Positions 52,434 to 62,803 are shown, numbered from the stretch's first letter. The stretch is DNA of 64,000 nt from Granulicella sibirica (GCF_004115155.1 NZ_RDSM01000002.1:620001-684000), one strand, 5' to 3'. Numbers and translations: made by a program. The notes: a model not told the origin generated them from the sequence alone.

Positions 52434-54311
52434 TCAACTTACATGAATGACGGGAAGGTGATCCGGATCCTTTACGGCTCGGCGTAGAACCTCGTGCGTG
52501 AGGGGAGCGGCGTCGCCCTCGCCGAGGAAGACGAAGCGGAAGGCATTGGCGACTGGATTGCCGTCCTTCCACTTGAAGTACGCGTGGGGGACGTTCCCGG
52601 TGCGCCTCTCGAGTTCGATGAGAAGGGCGGCGATGGAGTTGGCGACAACCGGGCTGCGGGCCTTGAGAATCTTGTTGTTGCCGAGGCGCTCGCCGTCGAC
52701 GACGAGAGTGCAGTCGAATTCGGAGGCGTCTCCCTTTTCGACCTCGAAGAAGTAGACGGACTCCCTGGGATCGAGACCGTAGCGCTTGCGGACCGCGCGC
52801 TCGATGCGGTCGAGGTCTGCCGCGGTTTCGTTCTGGGGTCTGCGGGCGATGACGCGGATGACCTGGTCTTCGTCCTCGGCGAGCATGTCGAGGGCGCCTT
52901 CGGAGAGGTCGACGGACATGATGCGGAGTTCCGTGGAGCGCATGGCGCGGGAGACGAGAGAGACGGAGATCATGGTCAGGATGAAGAAGGACGCGATCTT
53001 CAGGCCTTCAGGGCGTTCCCAGATATTAAGGGCGGTGGTGTAAATGAAGATCGCCGTGATGAGCATGTAGGCATAGCGGCGTTTGCGCTTGCCGAGGGAG
53101 ATGACGACGGCTACGGCGGCGGAGGTGATGAGGACGAGGACGCCGGTGGCGTAGGCTCCCCCCTGAGCGTCGACGTCGGCGTCGAACATGTACGTGACGA
53201 AGAAGGCGACGGCCATGAAGACGAGGACGAGAGGGCGCGAGGCGAGGGCCCACTCGGGCGCCATGCCCAGGCGTGGGAGGTAGCGTGGGATGAGGTTGAG
53301 GAGGCCGGCCATGGCGGAGGCTCCGGCGAAGGCGAGGATGAGGATGGTGCTGACGTCGTAGACCGTGCCGAAGGCGTTGCCGAGATACTGGTGGGCGAGA
53401 TAGGCCATCGCGCGGCCGTTGGCGGGACCGTTTTCAGCGAAGAGCTCGGGCTTGATGAGGAGCGTGGTGACGACGCTGGTGAGCATGAGGAAGATGCTCA
53501 TGATGACGGCGGCGGTCATGAGGAGCTTGCGAGTGTTGCGGATGCGCTGGCGGATGTCCGTGCCGGCGATGAGAGGCATGACGGCGACACCTGTTTCAAA
53601 GCCGGAGAGGCCGAGGGCGAGCTTGGGGAAGAGCAACAGGGAAATGCCGATCATGCCGAGGACGGTGGGGTGCTGGGCGAAGAGAGCACGCTTCCACTCG
53701 GGGATGAGATGAGGGTGGCGGAGGACTTCGCCCAGGGCTACGGTGGTCACGACGGCATTGAGGGCAAGGTAGATGCCGACCAGGACGACGGCAATGCCGA
53801 TGGCTTCCTTGAAGCCGCGAAGGAAGATGGCGGAGAGGGCGGTGAGGAGGAGGAGGGTGATGAGCATCTGGCTTTGGAGCCAGTGTGGGGCGAAGGGATT
53901 GTGAACGAAGTGAGCGGCGGCATCGGCCGCCGAGAGCGTCATGGTGATGATGAAGTCGGTGGTGGCGAAACCGAGCAGGATGAGGACGAAGACCTTACCT
54001 CCCCAGCGGGGGAAAAGGCGCTCCAGCATCGCGATGCTGCCCTGGCCGTGAGGGCTGGCTCCAGCGACGCGGCGGTACAAGGGGAGAGCGGCGAAGAGGG
54101 TGACGAGGACGAGAACGAGGGTGGCGATGGGGCTGAGGAGGCCGGCGGCGAGGAAGGCGATGCCAGGCTGGTAACCGAGGGTAGAGAAGTAGTCGACACC
54201 AGTGAGGCACATGACGCGCCACCAAGTGTGGACGGATTCGGGTTCGCTGTGAACTCCCTTGGGCAGAAGGATATCTGCCAGCAACCAATCTCGTAGTCCG
54301 CTCTTCGTCAC
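52434..54311 (-). CDS. APC-superfamily permease with C-terminal cytoplasmic domain
   Basis: 625 residues from the GTG at 54311, which has AAGAGG in front; a longer form from a GTG at 54407 has no ribosome site and a low-complexity leader. About 12 membrane helices lie in residues 30-470, starting with [28 protein letters not shown], the typical APC first-helix unwound region. The remaining about 150 residues are cytoplasmic and include [22 protein letters not shown] and [22 protein letters not shown]. Substrate may be an amino acid or a cation; not resolvable. DUF2147 follows. Confidence 0.85.
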   Translation of the reverse strand: MTKSGLRDWLLADILLPKGVHSEPESVHTWWRVMCLTGVDYFSTLGYQPGIAFLAAGLLSPIATLVLVLVTLFAALPLYRRVAGASPHGQGSIAMLERLFPRWGGKVFVLILLGFATTDFIITMTLSAADAAAHFVHNPFAPHWLQSQMLITLLLLTALSAIFLRGFKEAIGIAVVLVGIYLALNAVVTTVALGEVLRHPHLIPEWKRALFAQHPTVLGMIGISLLLFPKLALGLSGFETGVAVMPLIAGTDIRQRIRNTRKLLMTAAVIMSIFLMLTSVVTTLLIKPELFAENGPANGRAMAYLAHQYLGNAFGTVYDVSTILILAFAGASAMAGLLNLIPRYLPRLGMAPEWALASRPLVLVFMAVAFFVTYMFDADVDAQGGAYATGVLVLITSAAVAVVISLGKRKRRYAYMLITAIFIYTTALNIWERPEGLKIASFFILTMISVSLVSRAMRSTELRIMSVDLSEGALDMLAEDEDQVIRVIARRPQNETAADLDRIERAVRKRYGLDPRESVYFFEVEKGDASEFDCTLVVDGERLGNNKILKARSPVVANSIAALLIELERRTGNVPHAYFKWKDGNPVANAFRFVFLGEGDAAPLTHEVLRRAVKDPDHLPVIHVS

Positions 54312-54463
54312 TGGGCCTCTTAGGTCGCTTCCTGGTTGTACGGCGAGACCCGTTGGGTGTCCCGGATGTTCTCGCGCTCTTCCTATTGTAGAAGTCAGCG
54401 GGCGCACAGGGTGAGATGCAGTTTTGAGCTTTATCGCTTACGGATAGACTGGGGTTCGGCCCG

Positions 54464-55258
54464 ATGCTACCACTTGCCCATCGACGGATTGTGATTACGC
54501 GGAGCCGCCACCAGGCTTCCGAACTGGCAGCGCGGGTGGAGGCGCTGGGCGGGACAGCGATCTTGATTCCTACGATCGAACTTGTTCCGCCGGAGTCGTA
54601 TGCGGGGCTGGATGCTGCTATCGGGGAAGTGGAAGGCTTTGATTGGGTGGTGTTTACAAGTGCGAATGCGGTGAAGGTTTTTGTTGAGCGCAGGAATCAC
54701 CTGGGTGCGGGGTTGGAGCCTGCACGGGTTGCGGTGATTGGTGGGGCTACGGCGCGGGTTGCGCGGGATGCGGGGCTGCGAGTGGACCTGGTGCCGGAGG
54801 TTGCCGTGGCGGAGGCACTTGCGGTCGAGATGCTGCTGGTGGTGGGGGCGGGGGCGAAAGTTTTGCTGGTGAGGGCGGCGGTGGGGCGGGATTACTTGGT
54901 CAGCGCGCTGCGGGAAGCTGACGTCGAGGTGACGATTGCCGAGGCATACCGGACGGTAGCTCCGGAGGCTTCCGTGACGACGTTGCGGAAGATTTTTGGG
55001 GATGCAGGCCAGTATCCAGATGCGATTACTTTTACCAGTTCGTCGACCGCGGGAAACCTGAGGAGGCTATTGGAGGCGGCGGGAGTGGAGTTGCCGCGAG
55101 AGGTAGTGCGGGGTTCGATTGGGCCGATTACTTCGGGGACTTTGCGGGAGCTGGGGTGGGGGGTGGATCTTGAGGCTCGGGAGGCGACCTTTGCCAGTCT
55201 CGCGGAGGGATTGGCGGAGTATTTCAGCGTTAGCGAGATTTCATCCCGACGGCCTTGA
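54464..55258 (+). CDS. hemD: Uroporphyrinogen-III synthase
   Basis: 264 residues. It closes hydroxymethylbilane to uroporphyrinogen III in haem, sirohaem and cobalamin synthesis. Two alternating HemD domains: RRIVITRSRHQASELAARVEALGG, then FDWVVFTSANAVKVFVERR, RVAVIGGATARVARDAGLRV, LLVRAAVGRDYLVSALREADVEV and ITFTSSSTAGNLRRLLEAAG. Other hem genes are absent nearby. The last 29 bp overlap the 3' end of ligD on the opposite strand. It is divergent from the APC permease. Confidence 0.9.
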   Translation: MLPLAHRRIVITRSRHQASELAARVEALGGTAILIPTIELVPPESYAGLDAAIGEVEGFDWVVFTSANAVKVFVERRNHLGAGLEPARVAVIGGATARVARDAGLRVDLVPEVAVAEALAVEMLLVVGAGAKVLLVRAAVGRDYLVSALREADVEVTIAEAYRTVAPEASVTTLRKIFGDAGQYPDAITFTSSSTAGNLRRLLEAAGVELPREVVRGSIGPITSGTLRELGWGVDLEAREATFASLAEGLAEYFSVSEISSRRP

Positions 55259-57965
55259 GGGTGTCGGGCGTAATGCTTTGTTTCTTCACGCCGAGGGACT
55301 TCCAGGGGTCAGTGGACTCGAGGCGGCCACCCCATTCAGGGAAGGTGGCGAGGCGGAAGATGGGGCGGGTCTCGCCGCCTAGTTCGGACCAGTCGAGAGG
55401 GACGGCGATGCCGACGCCGGGACGCGCGCGGGTGCTGTAGGGGGCGACGGCGGTGGCTCCGCGCTCGTTTCGGAGGTAGTCGAGGTAGATCTTGCCGGTG
55501 CGGGCGGCTTTGGTCATCTTGGTGAGGTAAAGCCTGGGGTTCTGGCGCTCGAGGGCGTTGACGACGGCGTGGGCGAAGTCCTTGATGATGGGCCAGTCGT
55601 AGCCGGGGGTGATGGCGAGGACGACGTGGAGGCCCTTGCCGCCGGTGGTCTTGACGAAAGATTCGAGGCCGAGGGTTTGCAGGTAGGCGCAGACCTCCTG
55701 GGCGGCGGCGGTGACTGTCGGCCACGAGAGGGATTCGTCGGGGTCGAGATCGATGACGAGGCGATCGGGGTGTTCGAGGTCTTCGTTGCGGGAGCCCCAG
55801 GGATGAAGTTCGAGGACGGACATCTGGGCGAGGGAGGCTAGTTGTTCGGGCGTGTTGAGGGTGATGTAGGGCTCGGGAACGCCGGTCTTTTTGTTGGGGA
55901 TGTCGACGGAGCCGAGGTTGGGGAAGGACTTGCTGGTGTGCTTCTGGAAGAAGGTTTCGCCGGAGACGCCATCGGGGGTGCGGACGAGGGTGAGGGGGCG
56001 GTCGGCGATGTGGGGGAGGATGCGGGGGGCGGCGGACCAGAAGTAATCGGCAAGCTGTTGCTTCGTGATCTTGGATTCGGGGTCGAGGATCTTGTCGGGG
56101 TGCGTGAGGCGGACTGGGGCTTTCTCGAGGGGCTTCGCGGGGAGGAGTTTGGCGGCTTTTGGTTGAGGGGCTTTGTGGGTTGCGGAGGATTTTGCGCGCT
56201 TCGGGGTGGGGGCGGAGGTTTCCCTGACGACTTCGGTTGCAGGCTTGTCTTCGCGGAGGCCGAGGAAGGCGGCCTGGCGGAGCTGATGGTCGGCGGTCCA
56301 GGTGGCGAAGCGGACCTGGGCTACGAGGGTGGGGGTGACCCAGATGGCTCCGCGACGAGCTTCGGCCGGGGTTGAGTCGAAGGCGGGTTTTTCGGAGCGG
56401 AGAGGTTCGAGCTGCTGGCGGATCTGCTTGCTGGACTTCTGGGTGAAGCCGGTTCCGCTGCGGCCGGCGTAGATGAGCTTCTTGTCGCGGTAATAGCCGA
56501 GGAGCAGGGCACCGATGCCTCCGCTTCCGTTCGAGGGGAGGGTGAAGCCTCCGATGACGAACTCCTGCTCGTGGAGGCATTTCATCTTGAGCCAGTCGCT
56601 GGCGCGGCCGCTCTGGTATTTGCCTTCGGCGCGCTTGGAGATGATGCCCTCGGCGCCGAGTTCGCAGGCTTTCTTGAACATGAGCGGGCCACCGGATTCG
56701 AGGTGCTCGGAGAGCTGGAGGTGGTCGGAGACGGCGGGGGTGAGGATGTCGACGAGGAGGGCTTTGCGGGCGCGGAGGGGCAGGGCTCGTGGGTCGCGGC
56801 CTTCGACATGGAGGAGGTCGAAGACGAAGTAGGTGAGGGGATTCTTGGCTCCGTCCTGGAAGGAGGCCTGGAGGTCGGCGAAGTTGGTAGTGCCGTCGGG
56901 AGAGAGGACGACGACTTCGCCGTCGAGGGTGAGGTCTTCGGTTGGGAGGGCGGCTACGGCGGCGGCTACCGAGGGGATGCGGGCGGTCCAGTCGAGGCCG
57001 GAGCGGGTGAGCATCTGGACCTTCGTGCCGGACTTGCGGGCCTGGATGCGGTAGCCGTCGAGTTTTAGCTCGTGGAGCCAGCCGGGGCCGTCGGGGGCGT
57101 TTTCAGATTGCTGGGCTAGCTGCGGGGTGAGGAAGGTGGGCTGGTTTTCTTTTGGGAGGGCGGCCAGGTCGAGTTTTGGTGCGGGTTGAGGGGTGGGGGC
57201 TTCGCCTTTGGAGGGTTGGCGGTACCAGGCTTTGGGGCCGGATTGCGTGTCCTTGGAGTTCCAGACGTGGTCTTCGCTGTGGGCGATCTGATCCATGGTG
57301 CGGTTGGTGACGACGGAGTCGGGCTCTTCGTCGGTGATGGATGGGCCGTCGGGACGTTCGAAGTCGTCGTGCTCCTTGATGAGGAGCCAGTTGGGTTTGC
57401 GCTCGGTCGCGGCCTTGCCGCCCATGCGGATGAGGGCCCATTTCCCCTTGATCTTGGCGCCGTGCATGATGAACTTGATCTGGCCATCGCGCAGGGCGGC
57501 GTCGACGTCGGTGTGGCCGGGCTGTGGTTCCCAGGTGCCCTGGTCCCAGACCATGACGGTGCCCCCGCCGTACTGGCCGGCGGGGATGATGCCCTCGAAG
57601 CCGCCGTATTCCATGGGATGGTCTTCGACCTGGACGGCGAGGCGCTTGTCCTTGACGTTGTAGGACGGGCCCTTGGCGCAGGCCCAGGATTTGAGGACGC
57701 CGTTCCAGCCGAGGCGGAAATCGTAGTGGAGGTGGCTGGCGGCGTGCTTCTGGATCACAAACGGCCATTGCATGGAGCGGACTTTTTCGCCGGCTTGTTG
57801 CCCGGCAGTGGAGGCCCCGGAGGGCTCGGCGGTGATGCCGAAGTCGCGCATGGAGCGGTAGCGGGCGAGCTGCTCGTCGACGGCGTCGGAAGGAGTAGCT
57901 TTGGCGACTGTCTTTGCAGCCTTCGCCGTACTGGCTTTCTTCGCGACCTTTTTCGCAGTCGTCAT
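55230..57965 (-). CDS. ligD: DNA ligase D (PE-LIG-POL)
   Basis: 911 residues; the end-processing and sealing enzyme of bacterial non-homologous end joining. After a Lys/Ala-rich tail, a 3'-phosphoesterase domain (about 65-190) holds FVIQKHAASHLHYDFRLGW. The ATP-dependent ligase domain (about 285-600) has the adenylated Lys301 in HELKLDGYRI, then LTLDGEVVVL. A linker rich in Lys/Ala/Pro precedes the polymerase/primase domain (about 640-905), with RLTHPDKILDP, VIDLDPDESLSW for metal binding and KTTGGKGLHVV. The order PE-LIG-POL differs from mycobacterial POL-PE-LIG. It starts two bases after the ku stop. Confidence 0.95.
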   Translation of the reverse strand: MTTAKKVAKKASTAKAAKTVAKATPSDAVDEQLARYRSMRDFGITAEPSGASTAGQQAGEKVRSMQWPFVIQKHAASHLHYDFRLGWNGVLKSWACAKGPSYNVKDKRLAVQVEDHPMEYGGFEGIIPAGQYGGGTVMVWDQGTWEPQPGHTDVDAALRDGQIKFIMHGAKIKGKWALIRMGGKAATERKPNWLLIKEHDDFERPDGPSITDEEPDSVVTNRTMDQIAHSEDHVWNSKDTQSGPKAWYRQPSKGEAPTPQPAPKLDLAALPKENQPTFLTPQLAQQSENAPDGPGWLHELKLDGYRIQARKSGTKVQMLTRSGLDWTARIPSVAAAVAALPTEDLTLDGEVVVLSPDGTTNFADLQASFQDGAKNPLTYFVFDLLHVEGRDPRALPLRARKALLVDILTPAVSDHLQLSEHLESGGPLMFKKACELGAEGIISKRAEGKYQSGRASDWLKMKCLHEQEFVIGGFTLPSNGSGGIGALLLGYYRDKKLIYAGRSGTGFTQKSSKQIRQQLEPLRSEKPAFDSTPAEARRGAIWVTPTLVAQVRFATWTADHQLRQAAFLGLREDKPATEVVRETSAPTPKRAKSSATHKAPQPKAAKLLPAKPLEKAPVRLTHPDKILDPESKITKQQLADYFWSAAPRILPHIADRPLTLVRTPDGVSGETFFQKHTSKSFPNLGSVDIPNKKTGVPEPYITLNTPEQLASLAQMSVLELHPWGSRNEDLEHPDRLVIDLDPDESLSWPTVTAAAQEVCAYLQTLGLESFVKTTGGKGLHVVLAITPGYDWPIIKDFAHAVVNALERQNPRLYLTKMTKAARTGKIYLDYLRNERGATAVAPYSTRARPGVGIAVPLDWSELGGETRPIFRLATFPEWGGRLESTDPWKSLGVKKQSITPDTLKAVGMKSR

Positions 57966-57967
57966 TG

Positions 57968-58957
57968 TCAGGCGGACTTGCGGCGGCTCGCAGGCTTCGT
58001 CGGCTTGGTCTCAGGCTTGTCGGCCTCCTCTGACTTGACGAGGGTGATGCCTTTCTTTGCTTCGGCCTTCGCTGGGGACTTCTTCTTTGAGGCGACGGGA
58101 GCAGGCGACTCCAATACGAGGTCGTCGGCCTTGACGCTGCTGACCGACTTGCGCAGGGCGTCCATGAGGTTGATGACCTTGCCGCGCTGCGGAGCGGGGG
58201 CTTCGTCCTTGGGGATGGGGGCGTGTTCGATCTTGGCTTCTACGAGTTCCTTTAGAGCGACTTCGTAGCCGTCGACGAACTTAGTTGGGTCAAACTTCGC
58301 GGCTTTGCGCTTGATGAGTTCCTTGGCGAGGCCGAGGGAATCCTCGTCGACGTCGGGCTTCTTGATGTCGCGGAAGTACTCTTTGGGGTCGCGGAGTTCC
58401 TGGGCGTAGCGCATGGTGTAGGCCATCATGCCGCCGAGAGAGTCGTCCTGCGTGGGGGTGAGAGCGACGACGTGCTCGCGGCCGGAGAAGGCGATCTTGG
58501 TGAGGGCGACCTTCTTCGTCTCCTTGAGAGCCTGACGGACTACGGCGAAGGCTTGTGCCTGGGCGTCGTTTTCGGGTGTGACGAAGTAGGGCTTCTCGAA
58601 GAACTCGGGGTCGATGTCGCTCTCGTCGACGAACTGGGTGATCTCCATGGTGTGCTTGGAGGGGACGCGAAGCTGCTCGAGCTCTTTGGGCTCGATGGTG
58701 ATGTATTCGCCCTTGCGGTACTCGTAGCCCTTGACGATCTCGTCCTTTTCGACAACGGCGGCGGGGGACTCGCTTTCCTCGGACGGATTGTCCACCGCGG
58801 AGGCGAGAACCTTCTGGTGGCGGACACGTTCGCCGGTCTTGCGGGAGATCTGATGGAAGCGGATTTCGCTCTTGGCTTCGGTCGCGACGTAGAGCTTGAC
58901 GCCGAATTGAACGAGCGAGATCTGGATTTGACCGGTCCAGTACGGGCGTATCGCCAT
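57968..58957 (-). CDS. ku: Ku-family DNA end-binding protein
   Basis: 329 residues. Bacterial Ku core: RPYWTGQIQISLVQFGVKLY, HQISRKTGERVRHQKV, GYEYRKGEYITIEPKELEQL, PYFVTPENDAQAQAFAVVRQAL and the bridge region REHVVALTPTQDDSLGGMMAYTMRY. The homodimer ring loads onto double-strand ends and recruits LigD. The tail after about residue 255 is long and Lys/Ala/Pro/Glu-rich, like the extended DNA-contacting C-termini of some bacterial Ku proteins. The ATG has GAGG 8 nt upstream. It forms an operon with ligD (2-bp gap). Confidence 0.95.
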   Translation of the reverse strand: MAIRPYWTGQIQISLVQFGVKLYVATEAKSEIRFHQISRKTGERVRHQKVLASAVDNPSEESESPAAVVEKDEIVKGYEYRKGEYITIEPKELEQLRVPSKHTMEITQFVDESDIDPEFFEKPYFVTPENDAQAQAFAVVRQALKETKKVALTKIAFSGREHVVALTPTQDDSLGGMMAYTMRYAQELRDPKEYFRDIKKPDVDEDSLGLAKELIKRKAAKFDPTKFVDGYEVALKELVEAKIEHAPIPKDEAPAPQRGKVINLMDALRKSVSSVKADDLVLESPAPVASKKKSPAKAEAKKGITLVKSEEADKPETKPTKPASRRKSA

Positions 58958-59021
58958 TTCTTGGCCTCACGGAGTGCTGTGATTTTGATTCCTAACTATA
59001 AGGCCAAGATGTCTTTACTGG

Positions 59022-59052
59022 TTGGTACATAGGCTCTTCTTGGTACATAGGC
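59022..59052. repeat. 13-bp direct repeat upstream of ku
   Basis: TTGGTACATAGGC occurs at 59022-59034 and again at 59040-59052, an 18-bp period, in the 111-bp gap between the methyltransferase stop and the ku start. It lies 65-95 nt upstream of ku, a position suited to an operator, and a TATAGT box is read on the minus strand at 59000-58995. Confidence 0.45.
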
Positions 59053-59068
59053 CAGGGATTACAGCGAT

Positions 59069-60013
59069 CTAGTTAGCTTCCCGTGGCTGGTCCGCTGCTA
59101 CGAGGACAAGTTCTCCGAGGCGGTTCGCGAAGGGAACGTGTTCCAGAAGGCGTGAGAGGCCGACTGTGGGCAGGCGCAGGGTGCGGGACATGGGGAAGTA
59201 GATCTGGATGGGCCGCGCGTGAACTTTCTTGAAATACGGCTTGACCTCGGCGGCTGCTTCCGAGAGATCGAAGGCGTAGCGGTAGATGCCGCCGGGGGTG
59301 TAGTGCTCGGACTTCTTCTGGCCGGAGAGGGCGTGGCGGATTCCCTGCAGATGACCGCTGTAGACGAAGCGTCCGCGCGGCTGGAGGGCGGTCTGCGCGA
59401 GACGATAGAGGGCGTCTCGATGCCTGCGCGTGGGGAGGTTCGAGGTGAGCGTGGAAAAGACGTAGTCGAACTTGCGGGTCGCCGTCTTGATTGTGGTGAC
59501 GTCGCCGAGGACCAGGCCTACGTTTTTTGTTCCCTGTGGTAAGCGGCGCTGCAGGATTCGGAGTAAGCCAATGGAAAAGTCGACGGCAAGTACGTTTGCA
59601 CGGCCGGCAAGGACTGTCGTGTAGCGGCCCTCGCCGCAGCCTACTTCGAGGATCGTCTGGGAGATGGTGAGGGGCAGGGCTTCGAGTGTCGGGGACATCT
59701 CCATCTCGTGATGGGCGCGCTGATCCGGCGTATCCATGGCGTCGAAGGTGAACTGGCTTTCATTCCGCTGGCGCTGTTCGTTGACGCTTTCCTCGTCGAG
59801 AGAGGATTGGTCGAGCAGATTGAGGATGCCGTTGTCGATGTGAAAGGTTGCGCCGCACGCGCAGCATACGACCTCGCCGCAGTGGACCCAAGCGTCCTGG
59901 GCGGACGTTGGAGTGTATCCCTCCGATAGATTCAGTTCCGCGCCGTCGTAAAGGCACCGCGTGAACGAGATGAGTTTCTTCGGGAAACCGGGGACACGCT
60001 GTTCTTCAGTCAT
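59069..60013 (-). CDS. Class I SAM-dependent methyltransferase with zinc-ribbon-like N-terminus
   Basis: 314 residues. The N-terminal about 70 residues hold paired cysteines (FTRCLYDGAEL, HCGEVVCCACGATFHIDNGILNLL), like the Trm112/RlmA-type zinc ribbon. The methyltransferase part has TILEVGCGEGRYTTVLAG (motif I), VLAVDFSIGLLRIL, GLVLGDVTTI and YVFSTLTSNL. The substrate is unknown. The C-terminal about 80 residues are less conserved. It lies 111 bp upstream of ku on the same strand, but its link to repair is uncertain. Confidence 0.83.
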   Translation of the reverse strand: MTEEQRVPGFPKKLISFTRCLYDGAELNLSEGYTPTSAQDAWVHCGEVVCCACGATFHIDNGILNLLDQSSLDEESVNEQRQRNESQFTFDAMDTPDQRAHHEMEMSPTLEALPLTISQTILEVGCGEGRYTTVLAGRANVLAVDFSIGLLRILQRRLPQGTKNVGLVLGDVTTIKTATRKFDYVFSTLTSNLPTRRHRDALYRLAQTALQPRGRFVYSGHLQGIRHALSGQKKSEHYTPGGIYRYAFDLSEAAAEVKPYFKKVHARPIQIYFPMSRTLRLPTVGLSRLLEHVPFANRLGELVLVAADQPREAN

Positions 60014-60082
60014 GGTTTCTTTTGGACGAGGATCAACCTGCTCGCCGTTCAGATATCCCCTATCGGCAAAAGCTGGACCGCG

Positions 60083-61681
60083 CTACAGCCCCTCGGCGAA
60101 GACCTGATCGTAGGCCGGAAGGGTGAGGAAGGTGGTGAACTTCCGGCTGGCGATGAGGTCGCGCATAAGGTCGGCGGCCTGCAGATAGGCCTGAAAGCGG
60201 GTGTCGTCAACCTTGGGGCGGGTGAGGGCTAGTTCGTCTTCGATGACCTGTTCGACGAGTTCGGTGGTGACGGGTAGGCCGTCGTCCATGACGGCATGGT
60301 GGTGGACCCACTGCCAAAGCTGGGCGCGGCTGATCTCGGCCGTCGCGGCGTCTTCCATGAGGTTGAAGAGGGGGACGCAGCCGATGCCTCGGAGCCATGC
60401 TTCGACGTAGCCGAGGCCTACTGCTACGTTCTGGCGGACGCCTGCTTCTGAGATTGTGCCTTCGGGGATGCGGAGGAGGTCTTCGGCGGTGCAGGTGTAT
60501 TCGGGGAGTTGTTTCGAGATCTGGTTGGGCTGGGGCATGACGCGGTCGAAGACTTCGAGGGCGATGGGGACGAGGCCAGGGTGGGCGACCCAGGTGCCGT
60601 CGTGGCCATCGGTTGCCTCGCGTTCCTTGTCGGCGCGGACCTGGGTGAGGGCGCGTTCGTTGGCTTCGAGGTCGGACTTGATGGGAATGAATGCGGACAT
60701 GCCACCCATGGCGGGTGCCTTGCGGTGGTGGCAGGTCTTGATGGCGAGCCTGGAGTAGCTGCGCATGAAGTGGGTGGTCATGGTGACCTGGCCGCGGTCC
60801 GGCAGGAGGATGCTGGTGTCGGCGGCGAATTTTTTAATGAAGGAGAAGATGTAGTCCCAGCGTCCGCAGTTGAGGCCGGCGGAGTGGTCCCGGAGTTCGT
60901 AGAGGATCTCGTCCATCTCGAAGGTGGCGAGGATGGTCTCGATGAGGACGGTGGCTTTGATGCTGCCCTTGGGTAGGTCGAGGGCGGCCTCGGCTACGGT
61001 GAAGACGTCGTTCCAGAGACGAGCTTCGAGGTGCGACTCCATCTTGGGGAGATAGAAGTAGGGGCCGGAGCCTCGGTGGAGGAGCTCTTTCGCGTTGTGG
61101 AAGAGATAGAGGCCGAAGTCGAAGAGGCCGCCGGACATGGGGACGCCGTCGACGAGGAGGTGGCGCTCTTCGAGATGCCAGCCACGGGCGCGGACGAAGA
61201 GGACGGCTACCTGGTCGTTCAGCTTGTAGGATTTTTTCGTTTTGGGGTCTTCATACGTGATGGTGCGGCGGACGGCGTCGCGGAGGTTGAGTTGGCCTTC
61301 GAGGACGTTGTCCCAGGTCGGGGTGGTGGAGTCTTCGAAGTCGGCCATGAAGACTTTCGCGCCGCAGTTGAGGGCGTTGATGATCATCTTGCGGTCGACG
61401 GGGCCGGTGATCTCGACGCGGCGGTCGAGGAGGTCGGCGGGGAGCGGGGCGATGTGCCAGTCGGCGTCGCGGATGTGCCTGGTTTCGGGGAGGAAGTCGG
61501 GCTTTTCGCCGGCGTCGAGGCGGGCCTGGCGAGTGTCGCGGGCGGCGAGGAGTTCAAGGCGGCGGGCGTTGAAGGTGCGATGCAGGTTCGCGAGGAAGGC
61601 GATCGCTTCGGGCGTGAGAACCTCGGCGTGACGGAGCGAGAGCGGGGTCGAGAAGGTGATGCCTTCCGGGTACTCGGACAT
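60083..61681 (-). CDS. aceB: Malate synthase A
   Basis: 532 residues from the ATG at 61681 (AAAGG 8 nt upstream), matching E. coli AceB in length. It condenses glyoxylate and acetyl-CoA to malate. Signature blocks: [33 protein letters not shown] with the active-site Arg and Asp, [38 protein letters not shown] and [12 protein letters not shown], and [13 protein letters not shown]. No isocitrate lyase gene is in the window. A hydratase/FAH-type gene precedes it by 81 bp. Confidence 0.95.
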   Translation of the reverse strand: MSEYPEGITFSTPLSLRHAEVLTPEAIAFLANLHRTFNARRLELLAARDTRQARLDAGEKPDFLPETRHIRDADWHIAPLPADLLDRRVEITGPVDRKMIINALNCGAKVFMADFEDSTTPTWDNVLEGQLNLRDAVRRTITYEDPKTKKSYKLNDQVAVLFVRARGWHLEERHLLVDGVPMSGGLFDFGLYLFHNAKELLHRGSGPYFYLPKMESHLEARLWNDVFTVAEAALDLPKGSIKATVLIETILATFEMDEILYELRDHSAGLNCGRWDYIFSFIKKFAADTSILLPDRGQVTMTTHFMRSYSRLAIKTCHHRKAPAMGGMSAFIPIKSDLEANERALTQVRADKEREATDGHDGTWVAHPGLVPIALEVFDRVMPQPNQISKQLPEYTCTAEDLLRIPEGTISEAGVRQNVAVGLGYVEAWLRGIGCVPLFNLMEDAATAEISRAQLWQWVHHHAVMDDGLPVTTELVEQVIEDELALTRPKVDDTRFQAYLQAADLMRDLIASRKFTTFLTLPAYDQVFAEGL

Positions 61682-61762
61682 GCGTGAGACCTTTCTTATG
61701 CTGCGGCTTACGGGGAAGACGGCCCATCCTGCTTTTGCAACAGAGGGATCCACATCGTGCGG

Positions 61763-62563
61763 CTAGTCTTCGACGGAGTAGCGCAAGGTGACGCGGCCAG
61801 CGGTGTGGAAGCGAACGTCGACGCTGGATTGTCCCATGGCGAGGGTGTTGCCGGTCCAGGAGCCGGTGGTGATCCATTGGCCGGCATAGAGGCCCCGGGT
61901 ACGGATGGCGCCTTCGTTGGCGAGCCAGGGGAGCAGCTTGACGAAGTCGCCGGAGGTGTTGGATCCGGTTCGCTCGACGCGGATGCTTCCGTCGACGGCG
62001 AGGGCCACCGTTTCCTGAGTCCAGTCGATGGACTGCCATTCGGGGACGGGTGCGCCGTAGACGAGGCCGCCGTGCATCTGCAGGTCGGCGAGCATGGACA
62101 TGCGATCGGCCTTCATGGGATCGAGCAGGCCGGACTCGAGGACCTCGATGACTGGATGGCAGGAGGCGACGGCGGCGAGGACCTCTTCGCGGGTGTAGGG
62201 TGTGTCGGAGCGGGGCGGGAGGTCGGCTCCGAGGAGGAAGGCGATCTCGGCTTCGAGACCGCGATAACGCCACTGCGAGCCGGAGAGTAAGGCTCCGGAG
62301 GGGGCAATCCAGACTTTGGGCAAGGGGGCGTAGGCGGGCGTGGCCTCGGGATTGGGCGCGCCGATCTTCCAGCCGCCGATGCCGTCTTCCGGCGTGGTGT
62401 AGGCCTGGGCGATGAGGCCCTGGACGAAATAGACCTCGTCCATGGTGGTGGGGCGAAGCTCGACGGGAAGGTCGTCGATGAGGACGCCGGTGCGGCGTGC
62501 GTCAAGCAGGATGTTCGAGGTTTCGATCAACTGGGCTTCGCGTGGTCCGGTGGGTTCGATCAT
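61763..62563 (-). CDS. 2-keto-4-pentenoate hydratase / fumarylacetoacetase-fold protein
   Basis: 266 residues from the ATG at 62563 (AGGAG 9 nt upstream); the frame stays open upstream without family resemblance. Features of the MhpD-type FAH fold: VQGLIAQAYTTPEDGIGGWKIG, the metal-binding ExE in RGLEAEIAFLLGADL, HPVIEVLESGLLDP, DLQMHGGLVYGAPVPEW and the ending LYAGQWITTGSWTGNTLAMGQ. Members hydrate 2-oxopent-4-enoate or decarboxylate/hydrolyse related keto acids in aromatic breakdown. Other catabolic genes are not adjacent. It is probably transcribed with aceB, and it is divergent from ftsQ (240-bp gap). Confidence 0.85.
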   Translation of the reverse strand: MIEPTGPREAQLIETSNILLDARRTGVLIDDLPVELRPTTMDEVYFVQGLIAQAYTTPEDGIGGWKIGAPNPEATPAYAPLPKVWIAPSGALLSGSQWRYRGLEAEIAFLLGADLPPRSDTPYTREEVLAAVASCHPVIEVLESGLLDPMKADRMSMLADLQMHGGLVYGAPVPEWQSIDWTQETVALAVDGSIRVERTGSNTSGDFVKLLPWLANEGAIRTRGLYAGQWITTGSWTGNTLAMGQSSVDVRFHTAGRVTLRYSVED

Positions 62564-62803
62564 GGGGTGTCGCTCCTGGATATTGTGATGCGCCGGAGTC
62601 AGTGTCGCCGATGGGGGTTGGTTCTGTCTCGTCTCCAGGACCGCGACGGGCTGAATGCGCTTTTGGGTGAGTTCCTGTGTGGGTACCCCCTGCCGGTGGC
62701 GCTTCGAATGGATCGGCGTCGAGGCTATAGTGAGGGAGATACGGGCCAGGTTGCGGCAGGGTGTGGGTTCGCGGCGGGCGTGCGAAGTCAGGAAGAGTCG
62801 ATT

